From Cupriavidus necator N-1 (GTDB taxonomy: Bacteria; Pseudomonadota; Gammaproteobacteria; Burkholderiales; Burkholderiaceae): 64,000 nucleotides of DNA. Where the stretch lies: contig NC_015723.1 of NCBI RefSeq assembly GCF_000219215.1, forward strand, positions 2,294,001 to 2,358,000, given 5' to 3'. This document shows positions 27,015-36,029 of this stretch, piece by piece. The stretch's first letter is position 1. Each line of letters begins with the position of its first letter. The position numbers and the translations under genes were made by a program. The notes beneath the pieces are model-generated. The model was not told where the DNA came from, did no database searches, and saw only the letters and a list, made by a program, of their open reading frames with translations.

Positions 27015-28004
27015 ATGTCCGAGACCACTGAGGTTGCTGGCAACGCGGCGGCCGCGCCGCCGCGCAACAGCGCCGCCGATGCCGAGGCCCGCGCCATCGC
27101 GGTTGCCGATACGGTCGCTCGCACTGCCGTCGAGCAGGCCGACCATACCATGCGCCACTGGACCGACCCCACCCCGGGGCCGGTGCGCATCGGCTCCCCG
27201 CAGCACCTGCAGATGTTCTGCAATATGCTGCTGCAGACCCACAATCCCTACAAACCCACCGTGATCGACTGGCCGAAGCTGTCGCCGGAGGCCCTGCACC
27301 GCGTCACCTCGCTGCCGATCTGGGACATCGCCGTGCAGACCGAGGGCCGCGCCTCGATCCGCGTCAAGACCTTTGCCGATACCGTCGGCGATCCGCTGCT
27401 GCGCAGCGCGCTGGAAATGGACGGCGGCGAGGAGGCGCGCCACAAGGTGGTGCTGTCGAAGCTGGTCGAGGCCTATGGCATCGCGCTCGCGCCCGAGCCT
27501 GACTACCCGCCACCTGACGATCCGGAATGGGGCTGGCTGGTCACCGGCTACAGCGAGTGCATCGACAGCTTTTTCGCCTTCGGCCTGTTCGCCGCGGCCA
27601 GGCGCTCGGGCTTCTTCCCCGCCGAGCTGGTCGAGACCTTCGAGCCGGTGATCCAGGAGGAAGGCCGCCATATCCTGTTCTTCGTCAACTGGGCCGCCTG
27701 GTACCGGCGCAACCTGCCGTGGTGGCGCCGCCCGCTGTTTGCGCTGAAGGTGGCGCGGGTGTGGGCCTTCCTGGTCTGGGAGCGCATCGGCATTGCGCGC
27801 GGCATCGACACCGACGGCGTGGCCCAGGACGCCAACTTCACCATGAACGGTTCCGCGGCGCTGGGCGAAGCCCTGACGCCGGGCGCGATGATCGACCTGT
27901 GCCTGGCCGAGAACGACCGGCGCATGGCCGGCTACGACGCGCGCCTGCTGCGCCCGGAAACCGTGCCGCGGCTGGCCCGGCTGGCGCGGCGCTTCGTCAA
28001 ATAG
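27015..28004 (+). CDS. Ferritin-like diiron protein linked to hopanoid genes
   Basis: A 329-residue soluble protein whose helices carry a full diiron-carboxylate set: Glu110, Glu140-x-x-His143 (EARH), Glu181 and Glu216-x-x-His219 (EGRH). The E...EXXH...E...EXXH pattern is that of ferritin-like oxidases and oxygenases such as fatty-acid desaturases of the soluble type, AurF-like N-oxygenases or ribonucleotide reductase R2. The N-terminal 40 residues are Ala-rich and low in complexity. Aromatic residues are abundant after the second EXXH (RRNLPWWRRP). It ends nine bases before hpnB and begins the hopanoid cluster, so a role in oxidising a hopanoid or isoprenoid is an inference. No signal peptide or membrane helix is seen. 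Confidence 0.78.
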   Translation: MSETTEVAGNAAAAPPRNSAADAEARAIAVADTVARTAVEQADHTMRHWTDPTPGPVRIGSPQHLQMFCNMLLQTHNPYKPTVIDWPKLSPEALHRVTSLPIWDIAVQTEGRASIRVKTFADTVGDPLLRSALEMDGGEEARHKVVLSKLVEAYGIALAPEPDYPPPDDPEWGWLVTGYSECIDSFFAFGLFAAARRSGFFPAELVETFEPVIQEEGRHILFFVNWAAWYRRNLPWWRRPLFALKVARVWAFLVWERIGIARGIDTDGVAQDANFTMNGSAALGEALTPGAMIDLCLAENDRRMAGYDARLLRPETVPRLARLARRFVK

Positions 28005-28013
28005 GGCCGGCCC

Positions 28014-29156
28014 ATGCACCTTGCGTTGGCGTTGTCACTGCTGTCGCTGGCGGTCTGGCTGGTGCTGATCTTTGCCCGTGCCGGCTTCTGGCGCGTGCGC
28101 AAGCCGGCTGCCGCACCGGATCCCGCGGCCTGGCCAGACGTGGTCGCGGTCATCCCAGCCCGCAACGAGGCCGAGGTGATCGGCCGCGCCGTGGCCGGCG
28201 TGCTGGGCCAGCGCTACCCGGGCCGGCTGGCGCTGGTGGTGGTGGACGACCACAGCCAGGACGGCACCGCCGATATCGCCCGCGCCGCCGCCGCGGCCAC
28301 CGCGCGCCCGCGGGGGCTGACCGTGATCGGCGCCCGCGAGCTGCCGGCCGGCTGGAGCGGCAAGGTCTGGGCCCAATCCGAAGGGCTGGCCGCGGCCGAC
28401 CGCATCGCCGCGCAGGCCCGCTACGTCTGGCTGACCGATGCCGATATCTGGCACGGCCCCGGCGTGCTGGCCGCGCTGGTGGCGCGCGCCGAGCACGAGC
28501 GGCGCGACCTGGTCTCGCTGATGGTGCGGCTGCGCTGCGAATCCGCCTGGGAACGGCTGATCGTGCCGGCCTTTGTCTTCTTCTTCGCCAAGCTCTACCC
28601 CTTCGCCCGCGTGCGCGATGGCCGCAGCCGCGTGGCCGCCGCGGCCGGGGGCTGCATGCTGGCCAGCCGGGCGGCGCTGGCGCGCATTGGCGGCTTTGCC
28701 GCCATCCGCGGCGAGCTGATCGACGACTGCAGCCTGGCCTCGCGCATCAAGCCCGGCGGCGCGATCCGCCTGGACCTGGCCGACGACAGCGTGTCGTTGC
28801 GGCCCTACAACGACTGGCGCAGCCTGTGGGACATGATCGCGCGCAGCGCCTACACCCAGCTGCGCTATTCGCCGCTGCTGCTGGGCGGCGCGGTGGCGGG
28901 CATGGCGCTGACCTACCTGGTGCCGCCGGTGCTGGCGCTCGGCTGGCGGCTGTGGCCGGCATGGCTGGCCTGGGGCGCGATGACCCTGGCCTACCTGCCG
29001 ATGCTGCGCGAATACCGGCAGCCGGCGTGGCTGGCGCCGCTGCTGCCGGTCACGGCGCTGTTCTACCTGGGGGCGACCATCGACTCGGCACGGCGCTACT
29101 GGCTGCGGCGCGGCGGGCAGTGGAAGGGCCGGGCGCAGGCGCCGGTGCGGTCCTGA
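28014..29156 (+). CDS. hpnB: Hopene-associated glycosyltransferase HpnB
   Basis: A 380-residue GT2-type glycosyltransferase anchored in the membrane. An N-terminal helix (about residues 3-25) is followed by a GT-A domain with VVAVIPARNEAEVIGRA, the VVVDDHSQDGTAD nucleotide-sugar site (about 72-84), LTDADIWHGPG as the DXD-type metal motif (about 141) and DDCSLASRIK. Two or three C-terminal helices follow. HpnB is found with hopanoid genes, though its product has not been settled as clearly as those of HpnH, HpnI and HpnK. It is nine bases after the diiron gene and convergent with hpnA. Confidence 0.88.
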   Translation: MHLALALSLLSLAVWLVLIFARAGFWRVRKPAAAPDPAAWPDVVAVIPARNEAEVIGRAVAGVLGQRYPGRLALVVVDDHSQDGTADIARAAAAATARPRGLTVIGARELPAGWSGKVWAQSEGLAAADRIAAQARYVWLTDADIWHGPGVLAALVARAEHERRDLVSLMVRLRCESAWERLIVPAFVFFFAKLYPFARVRDGRSRVAAAAGGCMLASRAALARIGGFAAIRGELIDDCSLASRIKPGGAIRLDLADDSVSLRPYNDWRSLWDMIARSAYTQLRYSPLLLGGAVAGMALTYLVPPVLALGWRLWPAWLAWGAMTLAYLPMLREYRQPAWLAPLLPVTALFYLGATIDSARRYWLRRGGQWKGRAQAPVRS

Positions 29157-29171
29157 GCGTGCCGTACCAGC

Positions 29172-30179
29172 TTAGCGCTTGTCGAGATACCCCTGCGCCC
29201 GGAACCACTCCAGCGCGTCCCGCAAGCCCTCCTGGTATGGCCGCGGCTGATAGCCCAGCACCTTGCGCGCCTTGTCTGATGTAAAGAACATCCGGTACCG
29301 GGACATATTGAGTCCATCTACAGTGATGAACGGCTCCTTGCCGGTAAAGCGCGCCGCCGCCTCCGCCCCGTACGCCAGCGGGTACAGCGGCCAGCGCGGC
29401 AGCTGCATGGTCGGCGGGCGCCGGCCGCACATCTGCGCGATGTCGCGCAGCATCTGCTGCAGCATCACGTCCTGGCCGCCCAGGATGTAGCGCTCGCCGG
29501 CCTGGCCGCGTTCCAGCGCCAGGAAATGCCCTTCGGCCACGTCATCCACATGCGCCAGGTTCAGGCCGGTATCGACAAAGGCGGGGATCTTGCCCGTGGC
29601 GGCCTCGACGATGATGCGCCCGGTCGGCGTCGGCCGCACGTCGCGCGGGCCGATCGGGGTGGACGGGTTGACGATGACCGCCGGCAGGCCACGCTCGGCC
29701 ACCAGCTTTTCGACCACGCGCTCGGCCAGCACCTTGCTGCGCTTGTAGGCGCCGATGGCCTCGTGCGGGCGCAGCGCCGCGGTCTCGTCCACCGGCGCCC
29801 GCGCGCCGGCCACGCGCAGCGTCGCCACGCTGCTGGTATAGACCACCCGCTCGACGCCGGCCTGCTGCGCAGCCTCCATCACGGCCAGGGTGCCGTCGAC
29901 GTTGGTGCGCACGATGTCCTCGGGGTCCGGCGCCCACAGCCGGTAGTCGGCGGCCACATGGAACAGGTAGCACACGCCCTGCAGCGCGGCGGCCACCGCG
30001 CCGGCGTCGCGCATGTCGCCTTCCGCCACGGTCACCGGCAGCCCGGCCAGGTTGGTCCGCGGGCTCTGCGGGCGCACCAGCACGCGCACCCGGAAGCCGC
30101 GTGCCAGCGCCCTGCGCGCCACCGCCGAGCCCAGAAAGCCCGAGGCGCCTGTCACCAGCACGTCATCGTTTTTCGTCAT
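29172..30179 (-). CDS. hpnA: Hopanoid-associated sugar epimerase HpnA
   Basis: A 335-residue extended short-chain dehydrogenase/epimerase. The Rossmann motif is VTGASGFLGSAV at about residues 9-20, and the catalytic Tyr-x3-Lys is in GAYKRSK with Ser in YTSSVATL. NPSTPIGPRDVRPTPTG is characteristic of HpnA. NAD(P)-dependent modification of a sugar or of a hopanoid side chain is inferred; the exact reaction is unsettled. It is transcribed away from ispH, and a very stable 18-bp hairpin lies between 22 and 62 bases upstream of its ATG. The ribosome site is weak. Confidence 0.88.
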   Translation of the reverse strand: MTKNDDVLVTGASGFLGSAVARRALARGFRVRVLVRPQSPRTNLAGLPVTVAEGDMRDAGAVAAALQGVCYLFHVAADYRLWAPDPEDIVRTNVDGTLAVMEAAQQAGVERVVYTSSVATLRVAGARAPVDETAALRPHEAIGAYKRSKVLAERVVEKLVAERGLPAVIVNPSTPIGPRDVRPTPTGRIIVEAATGKIPAFVDTGLNLAHVDDVAEGHFLALERGQAGERYILGGQDVMLQQMLRDIAQMCGRRPPTMQLPRWPLYPLAYGAEAAARFTGKEPFITVDGLNMSRYRMFFTSDKARKVLGYQPRPYQEGLRDALEWFRAQGYLDKR

Positions 30180-30200
30180 AAACCCGTTTTCCCGTGAGGC

Positions 30201-30241
30201 GGAGTCGCCTTGGCCAGCCTCGCGCTGGCCAAGGCGACTCC
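30201..30241. repeat. Perfect 18-bp inverted repeat, 5-base loop
   Basis: GGAGTCGCCTTGGCCAGC at 30201-30218 pairs with its exact complement at 30224-30241 around CTCGC. It lies between divergent hpnA and ispH. A hairpin this stable in the hpnA leader would affect translation or RNA stability; it could also serve as a protein-binding palindrome. It lacks a T-run on either strand. Confidence 0.75.
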
Positions 30242-30386
30242 AGACAAAGCCGGCGTGTCGGGTATATAGTAACCACCGTGCGACGGAAATGTGATCTGCG
30301 GTGGATCTCCGGTGGTTGCCGGTGCATTTCCCGTCCCGCCATCCCAAACACTGACACCCGTTGAAAAGGGTCGGGGGGCTTACTCT

Positions 30387-31400
30387 ATGCAGGTGATTCT
30401 TGCTCAGCCCCGGGGCTTCTGCGCCGGCGTGGTGCGCGCGATCGAGATTGTCGACCGCGCCCTCGTCAAGCATGGCGCCCCGGTGTTCGTGCGACATGAG
30501 ATCGTGCACAACAAGCACGTCGTAGAGGGACTGAAGGACAACGGGGCGCGCTTCGTCGAAGAACTCGACGAAGTCCCGACCGGCGCCGTGACCATCTTCA
30601 GCGCGCACGGGGTCTCGCGCGAGGTCATCGCCGATGCCAGCCAGCGCCAGCTGCATGCCATCGACGCCACCTGCCCGCTGGTGATCAAGGTCCATACCCA
30701 GGGCCGCCAGTACGCGGCCAGCGGCCGCACCGTGATCCTGATCGGCCATGCCGGCCACCCGGAGGTGGAAGGCACCATGGGCCAGATCCCGGGCAAGGTG
30801 ATCCTGGTGCAGAACGAGGCCGAGGTCGCGCAGCTTGACCTGCCCGCCGACACCCCGGTCGCCTACGTCACGCAGACCACGCTGAGCGTGGACGACACCC
30901 GCAATATCATCGCCGCGCTCGGGCGCCGCTTCAGCAACCTGGTCGGTCCCGATACGCGCGACATCTGCTACGCCACGCAGAACCGCCAGAGCGCGGTGCG
31001 CGACCTGTGCAAGCTGGCTGACGTGATCCTGGTGATCGGCGCGACCAACAGCTCCAACTCCAACCGCCTGCGCGAGATCGGCACGGAAAGCGGCGTGCCC
31101 AGCTACCTGATCGCCGAGGGCAGTGAACTGGACCCCGCCTGGGTGCGCAACGCCAACGTGGTGGGCATCACCGCCGGCGCCTCCGCCCCCGAGGAAATGG
31201 TCGAGGACGTGATCAACGCCCTGCGCCGGCTGGGCCCGGTGGATGTCACCACCATGGCCGGGCGCGAGGAACATGCCGAGTTCCGGCTGCCGGCCGAGCT
31301 GGCCGACGTGAAGCCGAGACCGGCCCCGCGCAAGGCCGGCAAGGAAACCGCCGCAGCCGCGGCCGTACCTGCCACCGCCAACGAGAATATCGCCGGCTGA
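30387..31400 (+). CDS. ispH: 4-hydroxy-3-methylbut-2-enyl diphosphate reductase IspH (hopanoid-linked copy)
   Basis: Last step of the MEP isoprenoid pathway: a [4Fe-4S] enzyme that reduces HMBPP to IPP and DMAPP. The 337-residue protein has the three cluster cysteines Cys12 (RGFCAGV), Cys96 (ATCPLV) and Cys194 (ICYATQNRQ), with HEIVHN, FSAHGV and TTLSVDDT. The C-terminal 30 residues are Ala/Pro-rich and extra to the core. It is followed 21 bases later by hpnH. A linked ispH fits the large isoprenoid demand of hopanoid synthesis; a second housekeeping copy may exist elsewhere. The leader has a G-run (GGGGGG) before the ATG. Confidence 0.94.
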   Translation: MQVILAQPRGFCAGVVRAIEIVDRALVKHGAPVFVRHEIVHNKHVVEGLKDNGARFVEELDEVPTGAVTIFSAHGVSREVIADASQRQLHAIDATCPLVIKVHTQGRQYAASGRTVILIGHAGHPEVEGTMGQIPGKVILVQNEAEVAQLDLPADTPVAYVTQTTLSVDDTRNIIAALGRRFSNLVGPDTRDICYATQNRQSAVRDLCKLADVILVIGATNSSNSNRLREIGTESGVPSYLIAEGSELDPAWVRNANVVGITAGASAPEEMVEDVINALRRLGPVDVTTMAGREEHAEFRLPAELADVKPRPAPRKAGKETAAAAAVPATANENIAG

Positions 31401-31421
31401 ACCCAACCAGAGGAAGTTGCC

Positions 31422-32591
31422 TTGGCTATTCCGCTACTGCAGGTCGCCCGCGTGGGCGCCTACATCGTCGGCAAGCATCTGTCGCGACAGAAACGCTATC
31501 CGCTTGCCCTGATGCTGGAACCGCTGTTCCGCTGCAACCTGGCGTGTTCAGGCTGCGGCAAGATCGATTATCCGGACCCCATCCTGAACCAGCGCCTGTC
31601 GGTGCAGGAATGCCTCGGGGCGGTGGATGAATGCGGTGCCCCGGTGGTGTCCATCGCCGGCGGCGAGCCGCTGCTGCACAAGGACATGCCGGAGATCGTG
31701 CAAGGCATCATCGCGCGGCGCAAGTTTGTCTACCTGTGCACCAATGCGCTGCTGATGGAAAAGAAGCTGGACCAGTACCAGCCCAGCCCGTATTTCATCT
31801 GGTCGGTGCACCTGGACGGCGACCGCGAGATGCATGACCGCTCGGTGTGCCAGGAAGGCGTGTACGACCGCTGCGTCGAGGCGATCCGGCTGGCCAAGGA
31901 ACGGGGTTTCCGCGTCAATATCAACTGCACGCTGTTCAACGATGCCCAGCCCGAGCGCGTGGCGAAGTTCTTCGACTCGGTCAAGGCGCTGGGCGTGGAC
32001 GGCATCACCGTGTCGCCGGGCTATGCCTATGAACGCGCGCCGGACCAGCAGCACTTCCTGAACCGCGGCAAGACCCGCCAGCTGTTCCGCGACATCCTGA
32101 GCCGTGGCCGCGCCGGCAAGAACTGGGCCTTCAGCCAGTCGACGCTGTTCCTGGACTTCCTGGCCGGCAACCAGACCTACCACTGCACCCCGTGGGGCAA
32201 CCCGGCGCGCACCGTATTCGGCTGGCAGCGTCCGTGCTATCTGGTGGGCGAGGGCTATGCCGCCACCTTCCGCGAGCTGATGGAAGAGACCGACTGGGAC
32301 GCCTATGGCACCGGCAACTACGAGAAGTGCGCCGACTGCATGGTGCACAGCGGCTATGAGGCCACCGCCGTGGCGGACACCTTTGCCCATCCGCTCAAGG
32401 CGCTGGGCGTGAGCCTGCGCGGCGTGCGCACCAGCGGGCCGATGGCGCCCGATATTGCGCTGGACAAGCAGCGGCCGGCCGACTACGTGTTTTCGCGCCA
32501 CGTCGAGATCAAGCTCGAGGAAATCCAGCGCGCGAAGCCGCCCGCCAACCGGCCGCGGCCGGCCAAGGCCAACGCCGCGGCCACGCACTGA
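31422..32591 (+). CDS. hpnH: Adenosylhopane synthase HpnH (radical SAM)
   Basis: Joins an adenosyl group to diploptene to give adenosylhopane, the first step of C35 hopanoid side-chain formation. The 389-residue protein carries the radical-SAM cluster motif with Cys38, Cys42 and Cys45 (CNLACSGC), GGEPLLH and a SPASM-like C-terminal Cys set (CADCMVHSGYEA). It begins with TTG, six bases after AGAGGAAG; the following residues (AIPLLQ) match the usual HpnH start, so the rare codon is probably real. It is co-transcribed with ispH and hpnI. Confidence 0.93.
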   Translation: MAIPLLQVARVGAYIVGKHLSRQKRYPLALMLEPLFRCNLACSGCGKIDYPDPILNQRLSVQECLGAVDECGAPVVSIAGGEPLLHKDMPEIVQGIIARRKFVYLCTNALLMEKKLDQYQPSPYFIWSVHLDGDREMHDRSVCQEGVYDRCVEAIRLAKERGFRVNINCTLFNDAQPERVAKFFDSVKALGVDGITVSPGYAYERAPDQQHFLNRGKTRQLFRDILSRGRAGKNWAFSQSTLFLDFLAGNQTYHCTPWGNPARTVFGWQRPCYLVGEGYAATFRELMEETDWDAYGTGNYEKCADCMVHSGYEATAVADTFAHPLKALGVSLRGVRTSGPMAPDIALDKQRPADYVFSRHVEIKLEEIQRAKPPANRPRPAKANAAATH

Positions 32592-32602
32592 CTGCACTGC
32601 CG

Positions 32603-33757
32603 ATGGCCGCCGAACTTGCCGCCACCCTCCCGGGCGCTGCGCTGACCTGCGTGTCGGCGGGCTATGCGCTGGCCGCCGCCTGGCTGTCGCGCCGCGCGCC
32701 TGCGGCAGGCGGCGGCGCGGCAACGACACCGGTCAGCGTGCTCAAGCCGCTGTGCGGCGCCGAGCCCCGGCTGTACGAGAACCTGGCCACGCTGTGCCGG
32801 CAGCGGCATCCGTCGTTCCAGCTGGTATTCGGCGTGCGTGCCGCAGACGATCCCGCCATCGCCGTGGTTGAACGGCTGCGCCGCGACTTCCCGGCGTGCG
32901 ACATCGCGCTGGTGGTCGATCCGCAAGTGCACGGCACCAACCTGAAAGTCAGCAACCTGATCAACCTGTTCGCGCAGGCCAGGCACGATGTGCTGGTGAT
33001 CGCCGACAGCGATATCGCCGTGCCGCCCGAATACCTGGCGCGCGTGACCGCGCCGCTGGCCGACGCCGGCGTGGGCGTGGTCACCTGCCTCTACCGCGGC
33101 AAACCGACTGGCGGGCTGTGGTCGCGCATTGGTGCGCAGTTTATCGACGACTGGTTCGCGCCGTCGGTGCGCATCGCCCACGCGGGCGGATCGCAACGCT
33201 TTGCCTTTGGCGCGACCATTGCGCTGCGCCGCAATGCGCTGGAAGCCATCGGCGGCCTCGCAGCCTTGTCCGGCCGGCTGGCCGACGACTACTGGCTGGG
33301 TGAGCTGACGCGGCAGCAAGGCTTGCGCACGGTGCTGTCGGAGGTGGTGGTCACGACCGACGTCACCGAGGACCATTTCACCGACCTGTGGCGACATGAG
33401 CTGCGCTGGCTACGCACGATCCGTTCGCTGAATCCACCGGGCTTTGCCTTTACCTTCATCACGTTCACCTGGCCGATGCTGGCGCTGGGTGTGCTGCTGG
33501 CACCGCTGCCGCTGGTACTTGCGGTGGCGGCCGCCGGCGCGCTGGCGCGCAGCGTGCTGGCAGGCAGCGTCGCCGCCGCACTGCGCGCACCGTTGCGCGA
33601 TGCGCTGCTGCTGGCCGGCTGGGCATTTGCGCTGGCAGGCAAGCGCGTGCAGTGGCGCGAGCAGGTGCTGTCGGTGCGCGATGCCCTGCACACCAGTCCT
33701 GCGCTGACCCCGAACCAACCTTCATCCACCGGCATCCATCCCCAGAGGCCGCTATGA
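32603..33757 (+). CDS. hpnI: Hopanoid glycosyltransferase HpnI
   Basis: A GT2-family (ceramide glucosyltransferase-like) enzyme that adds N-acetylglucosamine to bacteriohopanetetrol. The 384-residue protein has an N-terminal helix, VSVLKPLCGAEPRLYENL (about residues 43-60), a DSDIAVPPEYL metal-binding motif (about 136), a DDYWLGEL motif in place of ED, and the RWLRTIR (Q/R)xxRW-like segment. Two or three C-terminal helices (from about 280) anchor it. Its stop overlaps the hpnJ start by four bases. HpnK, two genes on, removes the acetyl group. Confidence 0.92.
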   Translation: MAAELAATLPGAALTCVSAGYALAAAWLSRRAPAAGGGAATTPVSVLKPLCGAEPRLYENLATLCRQRHPSFQLVFGVRAADDPAIAVVERLRRDFPACDIALVVDPQVHGTNLKVSNLINLFAQARHDVLVIADSDIAVPPEYLARVTAPLADAGVGVVTCLYRGKPTGGLWSRIGAQFIDDWFAPSVRIAHAGGSQRFAFGATIALRRNALEAIGGLAALSGRLADDYWLGELTRQQGLRTVLSEVVVTTDVTEDHFTDLWRHELRWLRTIRSLNPPGFAFTFITFTWPMLALGVLLAPLPLVLAVAAAGALARSVLAGSVAAALRAPLRDALLLAGWAFALAGKRVQWREQVLSVRDALHTSPALTPNQPSSTGIHPQRPL

Positions 33758-35178
33758 AAAAAACCCTTTTCCTCCAGGCCCCTTCCTTCGACGGCTTCGA
33801 CGGCGGCGCGGGCTCGCGCTACCAGGCCAAGCGCGAGATCAAGTCGTTCTGGTACCCGACCTGGCTGGCGCAGCCCGCCGCGCTGGTGCCGGGCAGCCGC
33901 GTGCTGGACGCACCGGCCGACGGCCTGACCGTGCAGCAGTCGCTGGATATCGCCGCGGACTATGAACTGGTCATCATCCACACCAGCACGCCCTCGTTCC
34001 CCACCGACGCCAAGTTCGCCGAGGAACTGAAGAAGCGCAAGCCGGATGTGATGATCGGCATGGTCGGCGCCAAGCCCGCGGTCGATCCGGGCGGCACGCT
34101 GGGCGCGAGCGAGGCCATCGACTTCGTCTGCCGCGAGGAGTTCGACTACACCTGCCAGGACGTGGCCGCGGGCAAGCCGCTCCAGGACATCCTGGGCCTG
34201 TCCTACCGGCTGCCGGACGGCTCTCTCGAACACAACGGGCAGCGCCCGATGATCGAGAACATGGACGAGCTGCCCTTCGTGGCGCCGGTCTACCAGCGCG
34301 ACCTGAAGATCGACAACTACTTCATCGGCTACCTGAAGCACCCCTATGTGTCGATCTACACCGGCCGCGGCTGCCGTTCGCGCTGCACCTTCTGCCTGTG
34401 GCCGCAGACCGTGGGCGGGCACCGCTACCGCACGCGCTCGGCCGAAAGCGTGATCGCCGAGGTCAAATGGATCAAGGAGAACATGCCCGAGGTCAAGGAG
34501 ATCATGTTCGACGACGACACCTTCACCGACTTCAAGCCGCGCGTGGAAGAGATCGCGCGCGGGCTGGGCCAGCTGGGCGTGACGTGGTCATGCAATGCCA
34601 AGGCCAACGTGCCGTACAGCACGCTCAAGATCATGAAGGAGAACGGCCTGCGCCTGCTGCTGGTGGGCTATGAGTCCGGCGACGACCAGATCCTGCTGAA
34701 CATCAAGAAAGGCCTGCGTACGGACATTGCGCGCCGCTTCACCGAGGACTGCCGCAAGCTGGGCATCCAGATCCACGGCACCTTTATCCTGGGCCTGCCG
34801 GGCGAGACGCGCGAGACCATCGAGAAGACCATCGAGTACGCCAAGGAAATCAACCCGCACACCATCCAGGTGTCGCTGGCCGCGCCCTACCCCGGCACCA
34901 CGCTGTACCGGCAGGCGGTGGAGAACGGCTGGCTCGAGGAAAACAAGGTCATCAACCTGGTCAACGACCAGGGCGTGCAGCTGGCCGCGATTAGCTATCC
35001 GCACCTGTCCAAGGAAGACATCTACCACGGCGTGGAGACCTTCTATAAGCGCTTCTACTTCCGCCCCGGCAAAATCTGGGAAATCGTGCGCGAGATGCTG
35101 GGCAGCTGGGACATGATGAAGCGGCGCCTGCGTGAAGGCGTCGAGTTCTTCCGCTTCCTGCGCTCGCACGAGGCCTGA
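33754..35178 (+). CDS. hpnJ: Hopanoid radical-SAM enzyme HpnJ
   Basis: A 474-residue radical SAM protein with an N-terminal B12-binding-like domain (about residues 1-150) and the cluster motif Cys207, Cys211, Cys214 (CRSRCTFC). HpnJ is thought to convert the glucosamine-linked bacteriohopanetetrol into the cyclitol ether by ring contraction. Landmarks include RGCRSRCTFCLWPQ, FDDDTFTDF and YESGDDQIL. Its ATG overlaps the hpnI stop, behind AGAGG, and hpnK follows almost without a gap. Confidence 0.93.
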   Translation: MKKTLFLQAPSFDGFDGGAGSRYQAKREIKSFWYPTWLAQPAALVPGSRVLDAPADGLTVQQSLDIAADYELVIIHTSTPSFPTDAKFAEELKKRKPDVMIGMVGAKPAVDPGGTLGASEAIDFVCREEFDYTCQDVAAGKPLQDILGLSYRLPDGSLEHNGQRPMIENMDELPFVAPVYQRDLKIDNYFIGYLKHPYVSIYTGRGCRSRCTFCLWPQTVGGHRYRTRSAESVIAEVKWIKENMPEVKEIMFDDDTFTDFKPRVEEIARGLGQLGVTWSCNAKANVPYSTLKIMKENGLRLLLVGYESGDDQILLNIKKGLRTDIARRFTEDCRKLGIQIHGTFILGLPGETRETIEKTIEYAKEINPHTIQVSLAAPYPGTTLYRQAVENGWLEENKVINLVNDQGVQLAAISYPHLSKEDIYHGVETFYKRFYFRPGKIWEIVREMLGSWDMMKRRLREGVEFFRFLRSHEA

Positions 35179-35180
35179 TC

Positions 35181-36020
35181 CTGGCCCACGCGCTTTCCTG
35201 TGCCTCGCAACGCGCGCTGATCGTCACCGCCGACGACTTCGGGCTGCACCCCGCCGTCAATGAGGCGGTGGAGCTGGCCCACCGCGACGGCGTGCTCAGC
35301 GCCGCCAGCCTGATGGTGGGCGCGCCCGCCGTGGCGGACGCGGTCGAGCGCGCGCGCCGGCTGCCGTCGTTGCGCGTGGGGCTGCACGTGGTGCTGGCCG
35401 ACGGCCCGGCCACGCTGCCGCGCGCGCAGATCCCCGACCTGGTCGACGCCGGAGGCCGCTTCGGCTCGGCCATGGCCCTGGACGGCTGCCGCTTCTTCTT
35501 CCTGCCGCGGGTGCGCCGCCAGCTGGCGGCGGAGATCCGCGCGCAGTTCGAAGCCTTTGCCGCCACCGGCCTTCCGCTGGACCACGTCAACACACACAAG
35601 CATTTCCACCTGCACCCGACGGTGCTGTCGCTGATCCTGTCGATCGGGCGCGACTACGGCCTGCGTGCGATGCGCCTGCCGCGCGAGCATGGCGCGCCGT
35701 TGCTGCTGCGCCCCTGGCTGGCGCTGCTGCGCCGGCGCCTGGACCGCGCCGGCATTGCGCACAATGACTACGTGGTTGGCATCGCGCGCAGCGGCCAGAT
35801 GGACGAGGCAGCCCTGCTGCAGGCGCTGGCGCAGTTGCCCGCGGGCGTGGGCGAGATCTACCTGCACCCGGCCGTGGTCTCTGGCGAGGCCATCACCGCA
35901 TCGATGCGCGGCTACCGCCACGCCGACGAACTGGCCGCGCTGCTGTCGCCGCGCGTGCGCGCCGCGCTGGAGCGCGCGGCCAACCGGCGCGGCGGCTTTG
36001 CCGACGTGCTGGTGCCCTGA
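35181..36020 (+). CDS. hpnK: Hopanoid deacetylase HpnK (YdjC family), CTG start
   Basis: Removes the N-acetyl group from GlcNAc-bacteriohopanetetrol. The YdjC-type metal motif (TADDFG, Asp18/Asp19 in the numbering used here) and HVNTHKHFHLHP are present. In frame, no ATG, GTG or TTG occurs between the preceding in-frame stop (35133) and the TADDFG motif; the first ATG (35268) would cut the motif off. The best start is CTG at 35181, seven bases after ACGAGG; CTG at 35175 overlaps the hpnJ stop as CTGA but is too near the ribosome site. The protein would be 279 residues. Tight linkage to hpnI and hpnJ fits the pathway. Confidence 0.88.
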   Translation: MAHALSCASQRALIVTADDFGLHPAVNEAVELAHRDGVLSAASLMVGAPAVADAVERARRLPSLRVGLHVVLADGPATLPRAQIPDLVDAGGRFGSAMALDGCRFFFLPRVRRQLAAEIRAQFEAFAATGLPLDHVNTHKHFHLHPTVLSLILSIGRDYGLRAMRLPREHGAPLLLRPWLALLRRRLDRAGIAHNDYVVGIARSGQMDEAALLQALAQLPAGVGEIYLHPAVVSGEAITASMRGYRHADELAALLSPRVRAALERAANRRGGFADVLVP

Positions 36021-36029
36021 CTTTTCAAC

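Noticed and set aside
25263..28019. A 918-codon minus-strand open frame across the permease and diiron genes
   Set aside because: It is an antisense shadow of high-GC codon bias. Its translation is low-complexity (rich in Arg, Gln, His, Gly), and the plus-strand genes are recognisable families.
29530..31406. Extension of the hpnA frame upstream to 31406
   Set aside because: The added sequence is antisense to ispH and lacks protein character; HpnA proteins begin at the VTGASGFLG region.
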